DNA from: Prolixibacteraceae bacterium
GTDB taxonomy: Bacteria > Bacteroidota > Bacteroidia > Bacteroidales > Prolixibacteraceae
Direction of reading: 5' to 3'
DNA length: 64,000 nt
NCBI GenBank assembly: GCA_028282705.1
Contig: JANQHI010000052.1
Location: 172,375-236,374 of the forward strand
Of this stretch, positions 44,019 to 53,687 are shown one piece after another. Each line of letters begins with the position of its first letter. Positions within the stretch are counted from its first letter, which is position 1. The position numbers and the translations under genes were made by a program. A model generated the notes under the pieces. The model did no database searches. It had not been told where the DNA came from and saw nothing but the letters and a program-made list of their open reading frames with translations.

Positions 44019-45209
44019 GTGAAAAGAAGTGGGGTTATAATACTTTTTTTAATTTTTACCCAGTTTTTATGTGCACAATCACTGGATGAGCTTCGTTTGC
44101 AAAGAAATAAAGCCTCAAAAGAAATCCAATATACAAACAACTTGTTGAGCCAGGCAAAAAAAGATGAAAAAGCATCATTAAATAAATTACGCCTGATAAG
44201 CAACAGGATCAAACAAAGGAATAACCTGATTTCTTCTATCAATTCTGAAATTAATGTATTGCAAGAATTTATTGATGACAATAGGATGGTGGTTAAACTG
44301 CTAGGGGAAGACCTTGTTAAAATAAAAGAAGAATATGCCCAAATGATTAGGATGGCTTACAAAAGCAGGAGCACCTATGATAAAATATTATTCTTGCTTT
44401 CATCTGAAGATTTTAACCAGGCATATAAGCGAAATTTATACCTTAAGCAATACGCAGATTTCCGAAAAAACCAATCAGAAACATTAAAAGCTGTACAAGC
44501 TATCCTGGAAGAAAAAGCCAAAGGGCTTGAAAAACAGACCGACCAAAAAGAACAGTTTATAAACCAAAAAAGAGAGGAAAACCAAAAGTTTCTATCAGAA
44601 AAGCAGGAACAAGGTAAATACATACAAAACCTAAAGTCAAAACAAAGGTCATTGCGTCAAAAATTACGTAACCAAAGAAGGGTTGAACAGCAGCTGGCTG
44701 ATGCTATCCAAAAAATCATTGAAGAAGAAGCCAGGAAAGCCTCAAAAGCAGGTAAAACAGGGTTTGCCTTAACACCTGAGCAAAAACTGATAGGGGACAA
44801 CTTTGAGCAGAATAAATCTCGCATACCATGGCCTCTGGAGAGGGGTATAATCACAGAAAAGTTTGGGGTACATAAGCATCCTGTCTTAAAGAATATTACC
44901 ATTGAAAATAACGGCATTGACATAACCACTCAGGAAAGAGCAAAAGCCAGGGCTGTTTTTAAGGGTGAAGTAAGCAGGGTTTTCGGAATTACTGGTGGCA
45001 ACATGGCTGTGATCATTCGCCATGGGAGTTACCTTTCTGTATATTCTAACCTTCAGGAAGTAACAGTGAAAAAAGGAGACCTGGTTAGTGCAAAACAAAA
45101 TATTGGAACAGTTTATAGCGACAAAAAAGATGGGAATAAAACCATTTTAAAGTTCCAAATATGGCGCGAAAATAAGAAACTAAACCCTGAAAACTGGATT
45201 GCACGTTAA
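44019..45209 (+). CDS. envC: EnvC-like murein hydrolase activator (degenerate LytM/M23)
   Basis: Encodes 396 residues from a GTG. Signal peptide (about 1-20, ending LCAQS), a long coiled coil (about 25-250) and a C-terminal LytM/M23 domain. The M23 metal ligands are lost: the usual HxGxD reads NNGIDI, and the usual HxH region reads VYSNL and LKFQIW. It should therefore be catalytically dead, as E. coli EnvC is, and activate amidases that split septal peptidoglycan. Last gene of the dut operon; its stop overlaps the neighbouring minus-strand gene by 4 bases. Confidence 0.88.
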   Translation: MKRSGVIILFLIFTQFLCAQSLDELRLQRNKASKEIQYTNNLLSQAKKDEKASLNKLRLISNRIKQRNNLISSINSEINVLQEFIDDNRMVVKLLGEDLVKIKEEYAQMIRMAYKSRSTYDKILFLLSSEDFNQAYKRNLYLKQYADFRKNQSETLKAVQAILEEKAKGLEKQTDQKEQFINQKREENQKFLSEKQEQGKYIQNLKSKQRSLRQKLRNQRRVEQQLADAIQKIIEEEARKASKAGKTGFALTPEQKLIGDNFEQNKSRIPWPLERGIITEKFGVHKHPVLKNITIENNGIDITTQERAKARAVFKGEVSRVFGITGGNMAVIIRHGSYLSVYSNLQEVTVKKGDLVSAKQNIGTVYSDKKDGNKTILKFQIWRENKKLNPENWIAR

Positions 45210-45571
45210 GGATTCAGGGCGTTTTTGCCAGCTTCTGTATTTGCTTTTATTTCTTTTATGGTTTTTAAAATTTCCATCATCACAGGGTTTTCTGATGAGG
45301 CATTCCTCATTTCTTCCTTCCTGACACCCAATTTTGTATCAAGCCTTCCCAGGAGAAGAGAACAGACAAAGAACAAAATAATAATCACAGGATAGGTTAT
45401 AAACTTATTCTCATCCAGTATGTTACGCAATGAAGAATCTTTGATTGAGTTCAGGAAAACAAAAGCAATCATAGCAAAATTGATGTAGTTGATATACATC
45501 CTGGCACGGTCAACATATATCTTCCACCTGACCATGGTCTGCTTGTTCATTTTTATACCAAATAGTTTCAT
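45206..45571 (-). CDS. Small two-helix membrane protein
   Basis: Encodes 121 residues from the ATG at 45571; a longer frame upstream is unlikely. Two hydrophobic segments (about residues 29-44, INFAMIAFVFLNSI, and 60-80, FITYPVIIILFFVCSLLLG) and a charged C-terminus (EEMRNASSENPVMMEILKTIKEIKANTEAG). No family recognised. It sits between EnvC (convergent) and a GNAT acetyltransferase on the same strand. Confidence 0.65.
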   Translation of the reverse strand: MKLFGIKMNKQTMVRWKIYVDRARMYINYINFAMIAFVFLNSIKDSSLRNILDENKFITYPVIIILFFVCSLLLGRLDTKLGVRKEEMRNASSENPVMMEILKTIKEIKANTEAGKNALNP

Positions 45572-45638
45572 AATCACATAAGTTAAAAATTTCAAGTTAC
45601 AGGTTAATCTGCAAAGATACAGCACCTGCATAGCTTTA

Positions 45639-46472
45639 TTAACTTATGGATAACTCCATAGCATACTGTTTTAGTGTTTTGGTAAGCCCAATTTTTTCAA
45701 GGAAAGCAACACTACCCTGGTGGTATCCATCTACATTTATAACAGAAAGGTCAGTATTAACAATTCTATTGACTTCAGAAAAAAGCATCTTTCCCAACCC
45801 TTGTTCACGGAAACCTTTGTTCACGCAAAATTGCACAACCCTCCCGGCAGGGTTAAAAATACAATAGCCCACAACCTGGCTCTGTAAGAGGATGCCCAAA
45901 TGTTGGTAGCTATCCAGTTTTTGCACTGTTTCAACAGAGTGTTGCCAGGTTGGTTGCCAATCCCAGTGGTCTCTAAGGCTGGCCCATTCTTCACCTGAAA
46001 TATTCCTGAAGCTTACCTCATCCTTATGTTTGGCCTGGGTAGTACCTTTAAAACACTCCAAATCTCTAATAATCTTGAAGCCAGCTTTTTGATAGGATTT
46101 AATAGCAGGTATGTTTTCCGAAATAACCTCTAATACACATTTCTGAACACCAGATGCCTTTAATCTGGGCAGGATGTATTGATATAGCTGCACAGTTAAA
46201 CTTTTTCCCCTGCATTCTTCTACAACACCAGTACCAGCATTATAAGCAGTTTTTATGCCTTCAACATCACGCACTGCATGCAAGATAAACCCTACCAGCC
46301 TCCCATTTTCAAATGCACCAGCCGAAAGGCTTAAATCAACATCTTCTGAAATAATTTTGTTGGAAAGGATTTCTTCTGTTAATACAATTTTTACAAAGTA
46401 GTTTTTAAATGATTCATTAAATACAGCTACTAAATTTTTTATGCTGGTATTTTCAAGGGTTTTAAAGATCAT
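45639..46472 (-). CDS. GNAT N-acetyltransferase with two GNAT-like domains
   Basis: Encodes 277 residues. Domain 1 (about 1-145) has the acetyl-CoA loop region VVEECRGKSLTVQLYQYIL and ENIPAIKSYQKAGFK; domain 2 (about 150-277) has NKGFREQGLGKMLFSEV and GSVAFLEKIGL. The second P-loop (REQGLGK) is the more canonical Q/RxxGxG/A, so domain 2 probably binds acetyl-CoA. Substrate unknown. It stands between the membrane protein and the Crp-family regulator, separated from the latter by a terminator. Confidence 0.82.
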   Translation of the reverse strand: MIFKTLENTSIKNLVAVFNESFKNYFVKIVLTEEILSNKIISEDVDLSLSAGAFENGRLVGFILHAVRDVEGIKTAYNAGTGVVEECRGKSLTVQLYQYILPRLKASGVQKCVLEVISENIPAIKSYQKAGFKIIRDLECFKGTTQAKHKDEVSFRNISGEEWASLRDHWDWQPTWQHSVETVQKLDSYQHLGILLQSQVVGYCIFNPAGRVVQFCVNKGFREQGLGKMLFSEVNRIVNTDLSVINVDGYHQGSVAFLEKIGLTKTLKQYAMELSIS

Positions 46473-46522
46473 AAAAAAGGTATTTCAAAAGTAATGGATT
46501 TTTGGTTCTATTGATTATAAAT

Positions 46523-46550
46523 AAAAAAGGCTGCCTTTCTTTTGGCAGCC
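46523..46550 (-). terminator. Rho-independent terminator of the Crp-family gene
   Basis: GGCTGCC and GGCAGCC form a 7-bp stem around an 8-base loop, followed on the minus strand by TTTTTTAT. It lies 11 bases after the stop of the regulator. Confidence 0.85.
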
Positions 46551-46560
46551 CCTTAATATT

Positions 46561-47262
46561 TTAGATATTAGCAACTCTTCTAAGTGCAGGTATGTTCAGG
46601 AATTTGATTTTCCTTCCCTGAAGCTCAATCAATTTATCTTGCTTAAATTCAGACAATAGCCTGATAACAGATTCAGTTGCAGTACCTACCATATTGGCCA
46701 ACTCTTCACGTGTAAGTGATATCTGCAAATTGTTTTGGTTATCCAGGTCAAAGTTCTCTTTTAATAGCAATAATACTTCTGCCAGCCTTTCCCTGACAGT
46801 TTTCTGGGCAATGTCAGTAATATAATCATTAGCTTCACGCAGTTCCCTGCAAACAATTTGAAGCATATGATGCGAAAATTGCCAATTACTTTGGATCAGG
46901 TAAAGCAATGTTTGATATGGGACATGGCACAACACAGCCTCTTCAATCACTTTTGCTGTAGTACAAGCCAATTCCTGGCTAAGTAATGACCTATAAGCAA
47001 TGATTTCTCCGCGCTTGGCAAACCTTAAAATTTGTTCTTTCCCATCAACTCCTGTCTTAAACAGCTTCACAATGCCTTTAGTCACACAATAAAAACCAGT
47101 AAGGCGGTTTCCTTCCCTGTAAACAATAGTCCCCTTTTTAAATAAAGAGCATGTTTTATCATAATTTAAACGGATAAATTCATCTTCTGTCAACTTTTTA
47201 AACAATTGAAATCCACTTAAATTAGTTTCCTCCTCAGTTGGCCGTTTAATTACACTTCTCAT
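46561..47262 (-). CDS. Crp/Fnr family transcriptional regulator
   Basis: Encodes 233 residues: an N-terminal cyclic-nucleotide-binding-type beta-roll (KKGTIVYREGNRLTGFYCVTKGIVKLFKTG), a long dimer helix and a C-terminal helix-turn-helix (LTREELANMVGTATESVIRLLSEFK). It lacks the N-terminal cysteine cluster of true Fnr, so it is not an oxygen-sensing [4Fe-4S] regulator of that kind. It is divergent from osmC across a 220-base AT-rich gap that has two TATATTTG boxes on the plus strand (47308-47315, 47347-47354), so it may control osmC. Confidence 0.9.
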   Translation of the reverse strand: MRSVIKRPTEEETNLSGFQLFKKLTEDEFIRLNYDKTCSLFKKGTIVYREGNRLTGFYCVTKGIVKLFKTGVDGKEQILRFAKRGEIIAYRSLLSQELACTTAKVIEEAVLCHVPYQTLLYLIQSNWQFSHHMLQIVCRELREANDYITDIAQKTVRERLAEVLLLLKENFDLDNQNNLQISLTREELANMVGTATESVIRLLSEFKQDKLIELQGRKIKFLNIPALRRVANI

Positions 47263-47482
47263 TTTGTTTAAGTTAAGGTTTAAATATATAAAAGTACAAT
47301 TTCAAATTATATTTGTAAAACTATTTATATACATATTTACATGTATTATATTTGTCAGGCAAATATATAGGACAATTCTTGTATTTGCATAGGATTTTAA
47401 TATGTTATAAATTATAAATTCAGGAGTTGGCTTAATCAAAAACAAATTAACAACCAACTACTTAATAAAAAAGGATAAAAAA

Positions 47483-47899
47483 ATGAAACATGTTGTAAAT
47501 ATGTCTTGGACAGATAAAGTGGCGTTTGAAGCAGAAATTGATGGACACAAATTAACCATTGATGCTTCAGAAGAAGTTGGGGGAAGTAACCTGGGGCCCA
47601 GGCCTAAAAAGTTAATGCTTAGTGCACTTGCGGGCTGTACAGGTATTGATGTAATTATGATATTGGCTAAAATGAAAGTATACCCTGACACCTTTAATGT
47701 AATTGTTGAGGGAGAACTGACAGAAGAACACCCCAAAAAATATAGTAAAATGAAAGTGGTTTATCAATTTTCGGGGAAGGATCTTCCAATGGAGAAAATC
47801 AAAAAAGCAGTAAACCTTTCTGAAACCAGGTATTGTGGTGTAAGTGCATCATACAGGGAAGCCATGGATCTGAAATCTGAGATCAAGATTGTGGATTGA
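47483..47899 (+). CDS. OsmC family peroxiredoxin
   Basis: Encodes 138 residues. OsmC/YhfA-like: GPRPKKLMLSALAGCTGIDV carries the first cysteine and SETRYCGVSASYREA the second, which together reduce organic hydroperoxides. The family has both peroxidase (Ohr/OsmC) and YhfA-type members; the length and GPRPKKLMLSA form point to the YhfA-like branch. Single gene with its own terminator. Confidence 0.9.
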   Translation: MKHVVNMSWTDKVAFEAEIDGHKLTIDASEEVGGSNLGPRPKKLMLSALAGCTGIDVIMILAKMKVYPDTFNVIVEGELTEEHPKKYSKMKVVYQFSGKDLPMEKIKKAVNLSETRYCGVSASYREAMDLKSEIKIVD

Positions 47900-47920
47900 A
47901 ACAGCAGGAATACCATATCT

Positions 47921-47952
47921 AAATGGGTTGTTTTTTAAACAGCCCATTTTTT
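47921..47952 (+). terminator. Rho-independent terminator of osmC
   Basis: AAATGGGTTGTTT pairs with AAACAGCCCATTT (one G-U step) around a TTT loop, followed by TTTG. It lies 22 bases after the osmC stop. Confidence 0.85.
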
Positions 47953-48107
47953 GTTAAAACCCTACACGATTTTAAACCATTCTTTCATTTCCACGTAAGA
48001 ATAGTTCATAACAACATTTTTAAATTGATTAGCCATAAAAATATATGGTACATCCATTTTTTCATGTATTTTTAATTTCCTAAAATTTGAATCATAATAC
48101 AAGCTAG

Positions 48108-49469
48108 ATGAAGTCAGTTAATCCAGCAACAGGAGAAGTAGTTGTTTCAGTCGAGCCACATTCAAGCAAAGGAGTAGAGAAAATCATTAATTCAGTTGAT
48201 AAAACATGGCACCATTGGAAGAATACTTCTTTTAACCACAGGTCACAGTTAATGCAAAACCTGGGAAGTTTGTTGAAAAGCAAACGTGATGAATTAGGCA
48301 GGGTAATGAGCCTTGAAATGGGTAAAGTTTTTAAGGAAGCTCAAGCTGAGGTTGATAAATGCGCCTGGGTTTGTGATTATTATGCCATGAATGCTGAAGC
48401 TTTTTTGGCTAATGAATCCATTGAAACAGAAGCTTTATCTTCTTATGTTTCATATCAACCAATAGGTACTATTTTAGCCATTATGCCTTGGAATTTCCCC
48501 TTTTGGCAGGTGTTCAGGTTTTTGGCACCCGTGCTGATGTCAGGCAATACTGCAGTGTTGAAACATGCCAGCAATGTCCCTGGTTGTGCTTTGGCAATTG
48601 AAGACCTGGTACATGAAGCAGGTTTTCCTGAAAATGCTTTCAGGACTTTATTAATTGGAAGTGATAAGGTTGAAAATGTTATTAACCATAGTGCAATAAA
48701 AGCTATTAGCCTTACAGGAAGCACTCCTGCAGGGAAAGCTGTTGCCCAGCTGGCTGCTAACGAATTAAAAAAATGTGTCCTCGAGCTTGGTGGGAGCGAC
48801 CCATATATTATCCTTGGTGATGCTGATATACCCAAAGCTGCCAGTGCCTGTGTAGCAGGCAGGCTTCTTAATGCAGGGCAAAGTTGCATTGGGGCAAAAA
48901 GGTTTATTGTGGTAGAGGAAGTGTATAATACTTTCCTTGAGCAAATGGTTGATTTGATGAGTACTGCAAATTTTGGCGACCCATTCCTGAATGAAACTAC
49001 CATAGGACCTATGGCAAGGGGTGACCTTAGGGATGAGCTGCATGCACAGGTTGAAGAGTCTGTTAAAAAGGGAGCTGAAGTGGTGCTGGGAGGTGAAACA
49101 CCTTATATGAAAGGGGCTTTTTACCCACCCACCATCCTTGAGAATGTAAAACCTGGCATGCCTGCTTATGATGAAGAACTGTTTGGTCCGGTAGCTGCAG
49201 TTATAAAAGTGAAGGATGAAAAAGAAGCCATAAAAGTTGCTAATGACTCAATATTTGGGTTGGGGGCAGCAGTGTTTACAAAGGATACATCAAAAGGGCA
49301 GGATATAGCTGAATACCAACTGGAGGCAGGGTCATGCTTTGTGAATGATTTTGTAAAATCAGACCCACGCCTACCATTTGGTGGCATGAAAGAAAGTGGC
49401 TATGGAAGGGAGCTTTCCACATTTGGGATAAAAGAATTTATGAATGTCAAAACAGTAGTGGTCAAATAA
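48108..49469 (+). CDS. NAD(P)-dependent succinate-semialdehyde-type aldehyde dehydrogenase
   Basis: Encodes 453 residues. Aldehyde-dehydrogenase superfamily: MPWNFPFWQVFRFLAPVL, coenzyme loop LTGSTPAGKAVAQLAA, general-base glutamate in VLELGGSDPYII, the catalytic cysteine in LNAGQSCIGAKRF, and ELFGPVAAV. The length and the NPATGEVV start match the short GabD/YneI (Sad) group that oxidises succinate semialdehyde. No GABA transaminase is nearby, so the substrate is inferred from similarity. Confidence 0.88.
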   Translation: MKSVNPATGEVVVSVEPHSSKGVEKIINSVDKTWHHWKNTSFNHRSQLMQNLGSLLKSKRDELGRVMSLEMGKVFKEAQAEVDKCAWVCDYYAMNAEAFLANESIETEALSSYVSYQPIGTILAIMPWNFPFWQVFRFLAPVLMSGNTAVLKHASNVPGCALAIEDLVHEAGFPENAFRTLLIGSDKVENVINHSAIKAISLTGSTPAGKAVAQLAANELKKCVLELGGSDPYIILGDADIPKAASACVAGRLLNAGQSCIGAKRFIVVEEVYNTFLEQMVDLMSTANFGDPFLNETTIGPMARGDLRDELHAQVEESVKKGAEVVLGGETPYMKGAFYPPTILENVKPGMPAYDEELFGPVAAVIKVKDEKEAIKVANDSIFGLGAAVFTKDTSKGQDIAEYQLEAGSCFVNDFVKSDPRLPFGGMKESGYGRELSTFGIKEFMNVKTVVVK

Positions 49470-49499
49470 ATAATGGTTGAATTTTATAAGCCCACGCGC

Positions 49500-49805
49500 C
49501 TATCTCTTTTTGCTTTGAACCCTTGTGTATATTTTCTTACCAATAAATTGCCCTATTAAGTAAGCCACCAGTATGAATATTTCTGTATTCCAGGCAAGGT
49601 CAATCCCATTTATTTTCCTGAAAAGGATAATAAAGGGGACAGGCAAGTGGATAGCCAAAAACCATTTCACTGAAAACTTTTTAGTCCTTCCTCTATAATA
49701 ACCAAAAGGGAGGTTTATTAATAAAGTCAGCAAGCAAGCAATTATAAGGGGGATAATAAGGCTGTTTGGTATAAAAGCAGAAATAACAAATAGGTTATTA
49801 CTCAT
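49500..49805 (-). CDS. Small three-helix membrane protein in the heme operon
   Basis: Encodes 101 residues with three hydrophobic segments (about 5-30, 45-62, 70-92) and a basic C-terminus. No recognised family. It overlaps the 3' end of hemH by 8 bases and is the last gene of hemN-hemG-hemH, so a role in heme metabolism or export is possible but only positional. Confidence 0.7.
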   Translation of the reverse strand: MSNNLFVISAFIPNSLIIPLIIACLLTLLINLPFGYYRGRTKKFSVKWFLAIHLPVPFIILFRKINGIDLAWNTEIFILVAYLIGQFIGKKIYTRVQSKKR

Positions 49806-50823
49806 TGCTAGGACTTTTTTTGATTAACTGCTCAAGAGCCTCAACCCAGCTATTTTCACTGTTCAGGCTATTTACCAATTGCAACTTTTCTCCTCCTTCA
49901 GCCAGGAAATCTTCTTTGTATTCATACCCTATTTCAATGGTTGTTTCAAGGCAATCAGCCACAAAAGCAGGGGCAACCACCAAAATACTTTTTTTACCTG
50001 ACCTTAATAATCCTAAGATGTTCTCATCAGTAAATGGGGTAAGCCAGTTCCTGGATAACCTTGACTGGAAAGAAACACTGTATTGCCCTTTTTTTAACTT
50101 CAAAGAAGAAGCCAAAAGCCTGGTAGTTTCATAACATTGGGCTTTGTAACAATGTTGCCCATGGGCTGGGAAAACGGTGTGGCAATTGCAGGAATCAGAA
50201 GTAATGCCCGGGTGAAGTTTTTCTACTTGGCGGTTTGGCAACCCATGGTAAGAGAATATCACATGACCATAGGTTTCAGGTTTGTGTTTTTTAATTTGGG
50301 AAACAAAGGCTTCTATAAATTTTGGGTGGTTATAAAATGATGTAATGGTTTTTATTTCAGGATGATAGCCTATTTTTTTTAATTGCTTATGTACATACTC
50401 AATACTGGTTTTGGTGGTTGATAAAGCATTTTGTGGATACAAGGGTAAAATGACCAACTTTTCACACCCTTCTTTTTTTATGGTTGAAATAACTCTTTTG
50501 ATAGACGGGTTTCCATACCTCATAGAAAGGAAAATACCATATCCTTCTCCCAGTTTTTCCTGAAGTTTTTCAACAAGCTCATTGCCATGGAAAATAAGGG
50601 GTGAGCCTTTTTCAGTCCAAAGCTGTTGGTACAACTTGGTTGATTTAGGTGCCCTGAATGGTACAATGATCAGGTTGACCAGTATTTTCCTCCAAATCCA
50701 GGGGATATCAATCACATATTTATCATTTAGGAATTGGGTTAGGTAACGCCTCACAGCCTTTACTTTGGGCTCATCTGGGGTACCTACATTTATGAGTAAA
50801 ACAGCTGTTTTTTTGGTTTCCAT
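49798..50823 (-). CDS. hemH: Ferrochelatase
   Basis: Encodes 341 residues. INVGTPDEPKVKAVRRYLTQFL near the N-terminus, MRYGNPSIKRVI, the active-site histidine in FSYHGLPNRQVEKL, and the metal-site glutamate in APAFVADCLETTIEIGYEY. It inserts ferrous iron into protoporphyrin IX, the last step of protoheme synthesis. Third gene of the heme operon, 10 bases after hemG. Confidence 0.95.
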   Translation of the reverse strand: METKKTAVLLINVGTPDEPKVKAVRRYLTQFLNDKYVIDIPWIWRKILVNLIIVPFRAPKSTKLYQQLWTEKGSPLIFHGNELVEKLQEKLGEGYGIFLSMRYGNPSIKRVISTIKKEGCEKLVILPLYPQNALSTTKTSIEYVHKQLKKIGYHPEIKTITSFYNHPKFIEAFVSQIKKHKPETYGHVIFSYHGLPNRQVEKLHPGITSDSCNCHTVFPAHGQHCYKAQCYETTRLLASSLKLKKGQYSVSFQSRLSRNWLTPFTDENILGLLRSGKKSILVVAPAFVADCLETTIEIGYEYKEDFLAEGGEKLQLVNSLNSENSWVEALEQLIKKSPSNE

Positions 50824-50833
50824 AAACTTATTC

Positions 50834-52201
50834 CTAATTCACACCTGTAATTTTTTGAACAATAGAGGTTGCCTGTTTAATCCTGTCTGACATGCCAATC
50901 CCATCCCTTATATTGCCTGCCAAAATGATCCCTGGGTTCTCTTTTTCAAGCCTACTGATAGCTTCTAGCTTTTCTTTTGATTCGGGTCCATATTGGGGGA
51001 TGGCATATTTATAATGATGGATTTTCAGCAGGTCAGGGTTAAATTGGTTGATCCCCATCATGGCAGCAAATTCTTTTTCAACCAAAGCCGTAAGCTCGAG
51101 GTCATTCAATTCAAATAACTCAGGTTTCCTGAGCCCTCCCACAAACACAGAAAAAAGAGCACCATTTTCAGGAGCCCTGCCTTTAAAAATAGTAGATAAA
51201 TAAAGCACCCCTAGCAAGCCCCTATTTTCTTTAAAAGGGATTAACCCTCCAAATGCATTCAATGGGATACCTTCCCACTTTTTAAAACCCAATGAAAACT
51301 GAACTACTTTAGCATATTTCATTTGGGTAATTTTGCCTGTTTCTCCAGAAGGGAAGAAGGGGAAAATATTTGGTATTTCATGCCCACCTGTTGTGGAAAT
51401 TATAGTGTTAAAAGTTTCATTTTTTGAGCCATGAGTTATGGAATAAGAGCCATTCTCTCCTTTGTTAACTTGTAAGCCAGTACACCTCACAGTAATGTTT
51501 TCTTTTCCTATTTCTTCTTCTAAAACATTGATTAATTGAGACAACCCTGCTTTAACTGAAAATATTTCACGTGTAGCTTTTTTCTCCCTTTCACTTTTAC
51601 CTTCGCGTTTTTTCTTGATAGCCCCACCAATAAAACTCCCATAATTTTGTTCAAGGCTATACAATTTTGGCAAGGCATATTTGGGTACAAGCCATGATGG
51701 GTCTCCTGCATAAATACCCAGGATAAAAGGATCAACAGCATAGTTAAGGAAACTTTTGCCCAACCTTCTTCTTACCATCTCATCCAGCCTTTCTTCTGGG
51801 CTATTGCCTTTTGGGCGGAAAGGCTCACCCAGTATCCTCACTTTGTCATAAAGTGAAAATAGGGGGGTGTTAATTCCACCTACCAACCCTGAAGGTAAGG
51901 CATGCCATTTTTTACCTTTCCAGATCAGCCTCTTTTTTGCAGTTTGATCAGCCAACTCAAGGGAACATTTCCCACCCAGGTGTTCAAATAATTCAACAGT
52001 TTCTGGGTGTGACAAAACCCCTGAATTAGGCCCCCTTTCATAGATAAAACCATTTTCATTGGCAGTTTCAATTACCCCACCAACCCGTTCTTTTTTTTCA
52101 AAAAGATGGAATGAAATACCTGCCCTTTTTAGGTAAAATGCAGTTGTTAAACCTGTTAGCCCACCTCCAATAATGGCAATGGGTTCTTTTTTATTGGGCA
52201 T
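50834..52201 (-). CDS. hemG: Protoporphyrinogen oxidase (FAD, HemY/HemG-type)
   Basis: Encodes 455 residues. FAD-binding IAIIGGGLTGLTTAFYLKRAG, the PPO active region ERGPNSGVLSH, and the C-terminal NPGIILAGNIRDGIGMSDRIKQA. It oxidises protoporphyrinogen IX to protoporphyrin IX with FAD and oxygen. The protein belongs to the HemY class of oxidases (often labelled hemG in annotation), not the flavodoxin-like HemG of E. coli. It lies 3 bases after hemN. Confidence 0.92.
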   Translation of the reverse strand: MPNKKEPIAIIGGGLTGLTTAFYLKRAGISFHLFEKKERVGGVIETANENGFIYERGPNSGVLSHPETVELFEHLGGKCSLELADQTAKKRLIWKGKKWHALPSGLVGGINTPLFSLYDKVRILGEPFRPKGNSPEERLDEMVRRRLGKSFLNYAVDPFILGIYAGDPSWLVPKYALPKLYSLEQNYGSFIGGAIKKKREGKSEREKKATREIFSVKAGLSQLINVLEEEIGKENITVRCTGLQVNKGENGSYSITHGSKNETFNTIISTTGGHEIPNIFPFFPSGETGKITQMKYAKVVQFSLGFKKWEGIPLNAFGGLIPFKENRGLLGVLYLSTIFKGRAPENGALFSVFVGGLRKPELFELNDLELTALVEKEFAAMMGINQFNPDLLKIHHYKYAIPQYGPESKEKLEAISRLEKENPGIILAGNIRDGIGMSDRIKQATSIVQKITGVN

Positions 52202-52204
52202 AAT

Positions 52205-53581
52205 TTATAATGATTTTGAGAATTTTTTATTGGTCACTTTAAGGTTAGGGTCAAATGACCCAGCTATGTTCCTCATAAAAAGTTTCCCTGTTTCTGAAAC
52301 CTCCAGCATATCATTATTGTACACAATCAACCCTTCAGACTGGAACACATCCAGGTCTTCCTCTGCATAGTGCACATGGCTTTTAAGTTCAGGTGCATCC
52401 AAGGAAAACTCATTAGCAACAGCCTCCCAGTTGATGTATTGGTTACACATGATCTCATTGATCACCTTCCTAGTTATTTTCTCTGAAAGGTTAAGGCTGT
52501 ACCCCTTTTCAATGGCAAACTTACCTGCACTGACCAGTTCAACATACTTGTTGGTGTCTTTGGTATTTTGGGCATAAGTTGTGTCTAACTGGCTAATGCC
52601 TGAAGCCCCAAATGCATATACTTGCCCGGTGGTTTCACGGGTACAATACCCTTGGAAGTTCCTGTGTAGCTTCCTGTTTTTCAGCCCAATAGTTAATTCA
52701 TCATTGCTTTTTGCAAAGTGGTCAAGCCCAATGGCATGGTAGCCATTTTCAAGCAGCAAGTTATACCCACTTTCAAACATTGCCAACTTTTCCTGTGCAT
52801 TGGCAATGCCTTCAACTTCCAGTATTTTTTGGGCTTTCCTTACCCAAGGTACATGGGCATATGAAAAAGTAACCAGCCTGTCAGGAGATAGCTCAACAGC
52901 TTTTTCAAGGGTTTTGGTGAATGTTACAGGGTTTTGGTGTGGTAGCCCATAAATGAAATCAAAGTTTAGCCCCACATGGTTAAACCTCCTGATAAAAGCT
53001 ACCAATTCTTCAATAGGAATAGCTGAATCATCCCTGTTTACAATATCTAAAACTTTTTTATTGAAATCCTGTATACCAAGGCTTATCCTGTTAAAACTGC
53101 TGTTTATCAGGCGTTCAGTATATTCATAACTAAGGTGGTAGGGATGGCATTCCATGGCTATCTCAGGGTTCTCAATAAAGCTGAAATGATCATGGATCAA
53201 TTGCATGATTTCTTCAATCCACTCAATGGGCAGGTAATTAGGAGTTCCACCCCCCCAGTGTACCTGGGAAATTTTACGTGAAGTATCCAGTTTTTTCCTC
53301 ACCATTAAAATTTCTTTTTTCAGCACATCAACATAAGACCTCATTAATTCCCTGTTCCTGGTAAACTGGGTGTTACACCCACAATAATGGCATATTTTAG
53401 AACAGAATGGAATGTGTATGTAAATGGATATATTCCTGGGCTCATCATGGTTTGATGCTTCCAGTGCCTTTATATAATCATCCTCGTTAAATTCAGTAAA
53501 AAAATTGGCTGGTGGGTAACTAGTGTACCTGGGTATTGGTACATTATATTTTTCAATCAACTTATTTGGTACAACTATCAT
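52205..53581 (-). CDS. hemN: Oxygen-independent coproporphyrinogen III oxidase
   Basis: Encodes 458 residues. Radical-SAM cluster CSKICHYCGCN (CxxxCxxCxC) near residue 59, HWGGGTPNYLP, and a HemN C-terminal domain. The YTSYPPANFF N-terminus is diagnostic for true HemN against HemW. It decarboxylates coproporphyrinogen III without oxygen and is the first gene of the heme operon (hemN-hemG-hemH-orf). The next step uses an oxygen-dependent oxidase, so the set suits changing oxygen supply. Confidence 0.93.
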   Translation of the reverse strand: MIVVPNKLIEKYNVPIPRYTSYPPANFFTEFNEDDYIKALEASNHDEPRNISIYIHIPFCSKICHYCGCNTQFTRNRELMRSYVDVLKKEILMVRKKLDTSRKISQVHWGGGTPNYLPIEWIEEIMQLIHDHFSFIENPEIAMECHPYHLSYEYTERLINSSFNRISLGIQDFNKKVLDIVNRDDSAIPIEELVAFIRRFNHVGLNFDFIYGLPHQNPVTFTKTLEKAVELSPDRLVTFSYAHVPWVRKAQKILEVEGIANAQEKLAMFESGYNLLLENGYHAIGLDHFAKSNDELTIGLKNRKLHRNFQGYCTRETTGQVYAFGASGISQLDTTYAQNTKDTNKYVELVSAGKFAIEKGYSLNLSEKITRKVINEIMCNQYINWEAVANEFSLDAPELKSHVHYAEEDLDVFQSEGLIVYNNDMLEVSETGKLFMRNIAGSFDPNLKVTNKKFSKSL

Positions 53582-53687
53582 TTAATATTTTTTTGTAAAG
53601 ATAAAATGTTAATAGATAACAGGCTAATAATGCTAAAAGTTTGCATTTTCTTTGTTTTCATGGAGTGAAACATGAGAAATATAATCA

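Noticed and set aside
48455..49003. Minus-strand frame opposite the aldehyde dehydrogenase
   Set aside because: Shadow of a gene with intact catalytic motifs; no domain visible.
51560..51580. CACGTG-centred sequence inside hemG as a third parS
   Set aside because: Only about 12 of 16 positions match the parS pattern, too weak to claim.
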